Of a stretch of 58,801 nucleotides of DNA, positions 58,487-58,801 are shown one piece after another (within the stretch, counting starts at the first letter, position 1; each line of letters starts with the position of its first letter). Below the pieces are notes generated by a model. That model made no database searches. It was not told where the DNA came from and saw nothing but the letters and a program-made list of their open reading frames with translations. Position numbers and translations under genes: made by a program. Origin of the DNA: an uncultured Eisenbergiella sp. (GTDB lineage Bacteria > Bacillota > Clostridia > Lachnospirales > Lachnospiraceae); contig CAJUEL010000026.1 of the NCBI GenBank assembly GCA_910585455.1, forward strand, positions 8,165-66,965, in the 5' to 3' direction.

Positions 58487-58801
58487 TTATAATCTTGTAC
58501 AATAGTCCAGCGATACCCAGCCGTCCCTATTCTCTTCATACGCTTTCAGCAGCCCCCAGCCTGCGGCGCTGCCCTCTCCGGCTTTTACCTCTACAATGGT
58601 AAATACTCCCACGCCTGTATACTTCCCCGTCTTTTCAAAATCCGTGCCTGCGCCCGTCCTTATTCTAAGATCGGTTATATCTACTTTTACTTTAAAGGGA
58701 ACCTGTACCGCCTCTGTCTTTCCCTGCTCTGTGTTCCCGCCTGCCCCGGTTCCTGCGGCGTACCTGTCGTAATACTCCTGCCCGTATGCTGCCCGGCGCT
58801 G
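58487..58801 (-). CDS. Phage endolysin C-terminal part (SH3-like), partial
   Basis: The minus-strand frame is open at the window edge and ends at TAA 58487-58489. The visible last 104 residues end in an SH3b-like cell-wall-binding domain: VKVDITDLRIRTGAGTDFEK, GVGVFTIVEV, then GWGLLKAYEENRDGWVSLDY. Such ends are common on phage amidases and glucosaminidases; the catalytic part lies outside. It marks the late end of a prophage. Confidence 0.7.
   Translation of the reverse strand, partial: QRRAAYGQEYYDRYAAGTGAGGNTEQGKTEAVQVPFKVKVDITDLRIRTGAGTDFEKTGKYTGVGVFTIVEVKAGEGSAAGWGLLKAYEENRDGWVSLDYCTRL

Overview
The window looks like a gut-type Gram-positive of the Clostridia, probably Lachnospiraceae. 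The clues are strong AGGAGG ribosome sites, a rubredoxin-first rubrerythrin beside PerR, LplB/YtcP-type sugar permeases with transmembrane AraC regulators, a class II GalT and many glycoside-use genes. The chromosome is moderately GC-rich. Two stretches differ from it: a very AT-rich integrated element on the left, which continues beyond base 1, and the edge of a prophage on the right, which continues beyond the last base.

Bases 1-10,650: AT-rich integrated mobile element. It carries two secreted repeat proteins, a ribbon-helix-helix protein, small unknown genes, a Cro/CI-type regulator with a divergent promoter/operator, a tyrosine integrase, a Rep protein (HUH nickase plus P-loop helicase) and two iteron fields with large hairpins. 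The integrase and the Rep gene both lack ATG, GTG or TTG at their natural start. Each appears to begin at ATC inside a TAATC stop/start overlap.

Bases 10,660-18,550: housekeeping and stress genes. These are reverse rubrerythrin, PerR, a histidine kinase/response regulator pair, Hsp20 and a PIN-domain toxin-antitoxin pair. A large imperfect palindrome of about 420 bp (15,855-16,278) separates the toxin-antitoxin pair from a membrane-bound AraC regulator.

Bases 18,550-31,720: sugar uptake and breakdown. One operon encodes two permeases, a binding lipoprotein and two sulfatases, probably for a sulfated host glycan. A holin-like toxin with an apparent antisense RNA follows. Then come a galK-galT-metallopeptidase operon, an AraC regulator and a PEP-mutase-like enzyme.

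Bases 31,785-34,860: a two-gene cassette, a small helical protein plus an 877-residue double-ATPase carrying a KGGVGRT motif. It sits next to a tRNA-Gly(GCC) gene and among sugar genes, so it is the best candidate for an undescribed (possibly defence) system.

Bases 35,460-48,220: a minus-strand glycan cluster (Gfo/Idh oxidoreductase, GH36 alpha-galactosidase, GH3 enzyme, polysaccharide deacetylase, fucose/arabinose-isomerase-like protein, DUF4867 protein, xylulokinase). A divergent HAD phosphatase and a LacI regulator follow, with two copies of a palindromic operator between the two sides.

Bases 48,220-55,900: a tiny membrane peptide, dispersed palindromic repeats, a metallo-beta-lactamase-fold hydrolase, a large unknown membrane protein and a two-subunit ABC exporter. 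Bases 56,000-58,801: an IS30-type transposase, then prophage lysogeny-side genes (HIRAN protein, XRE repressor, small membrane proteins) and the end of an endolysin.
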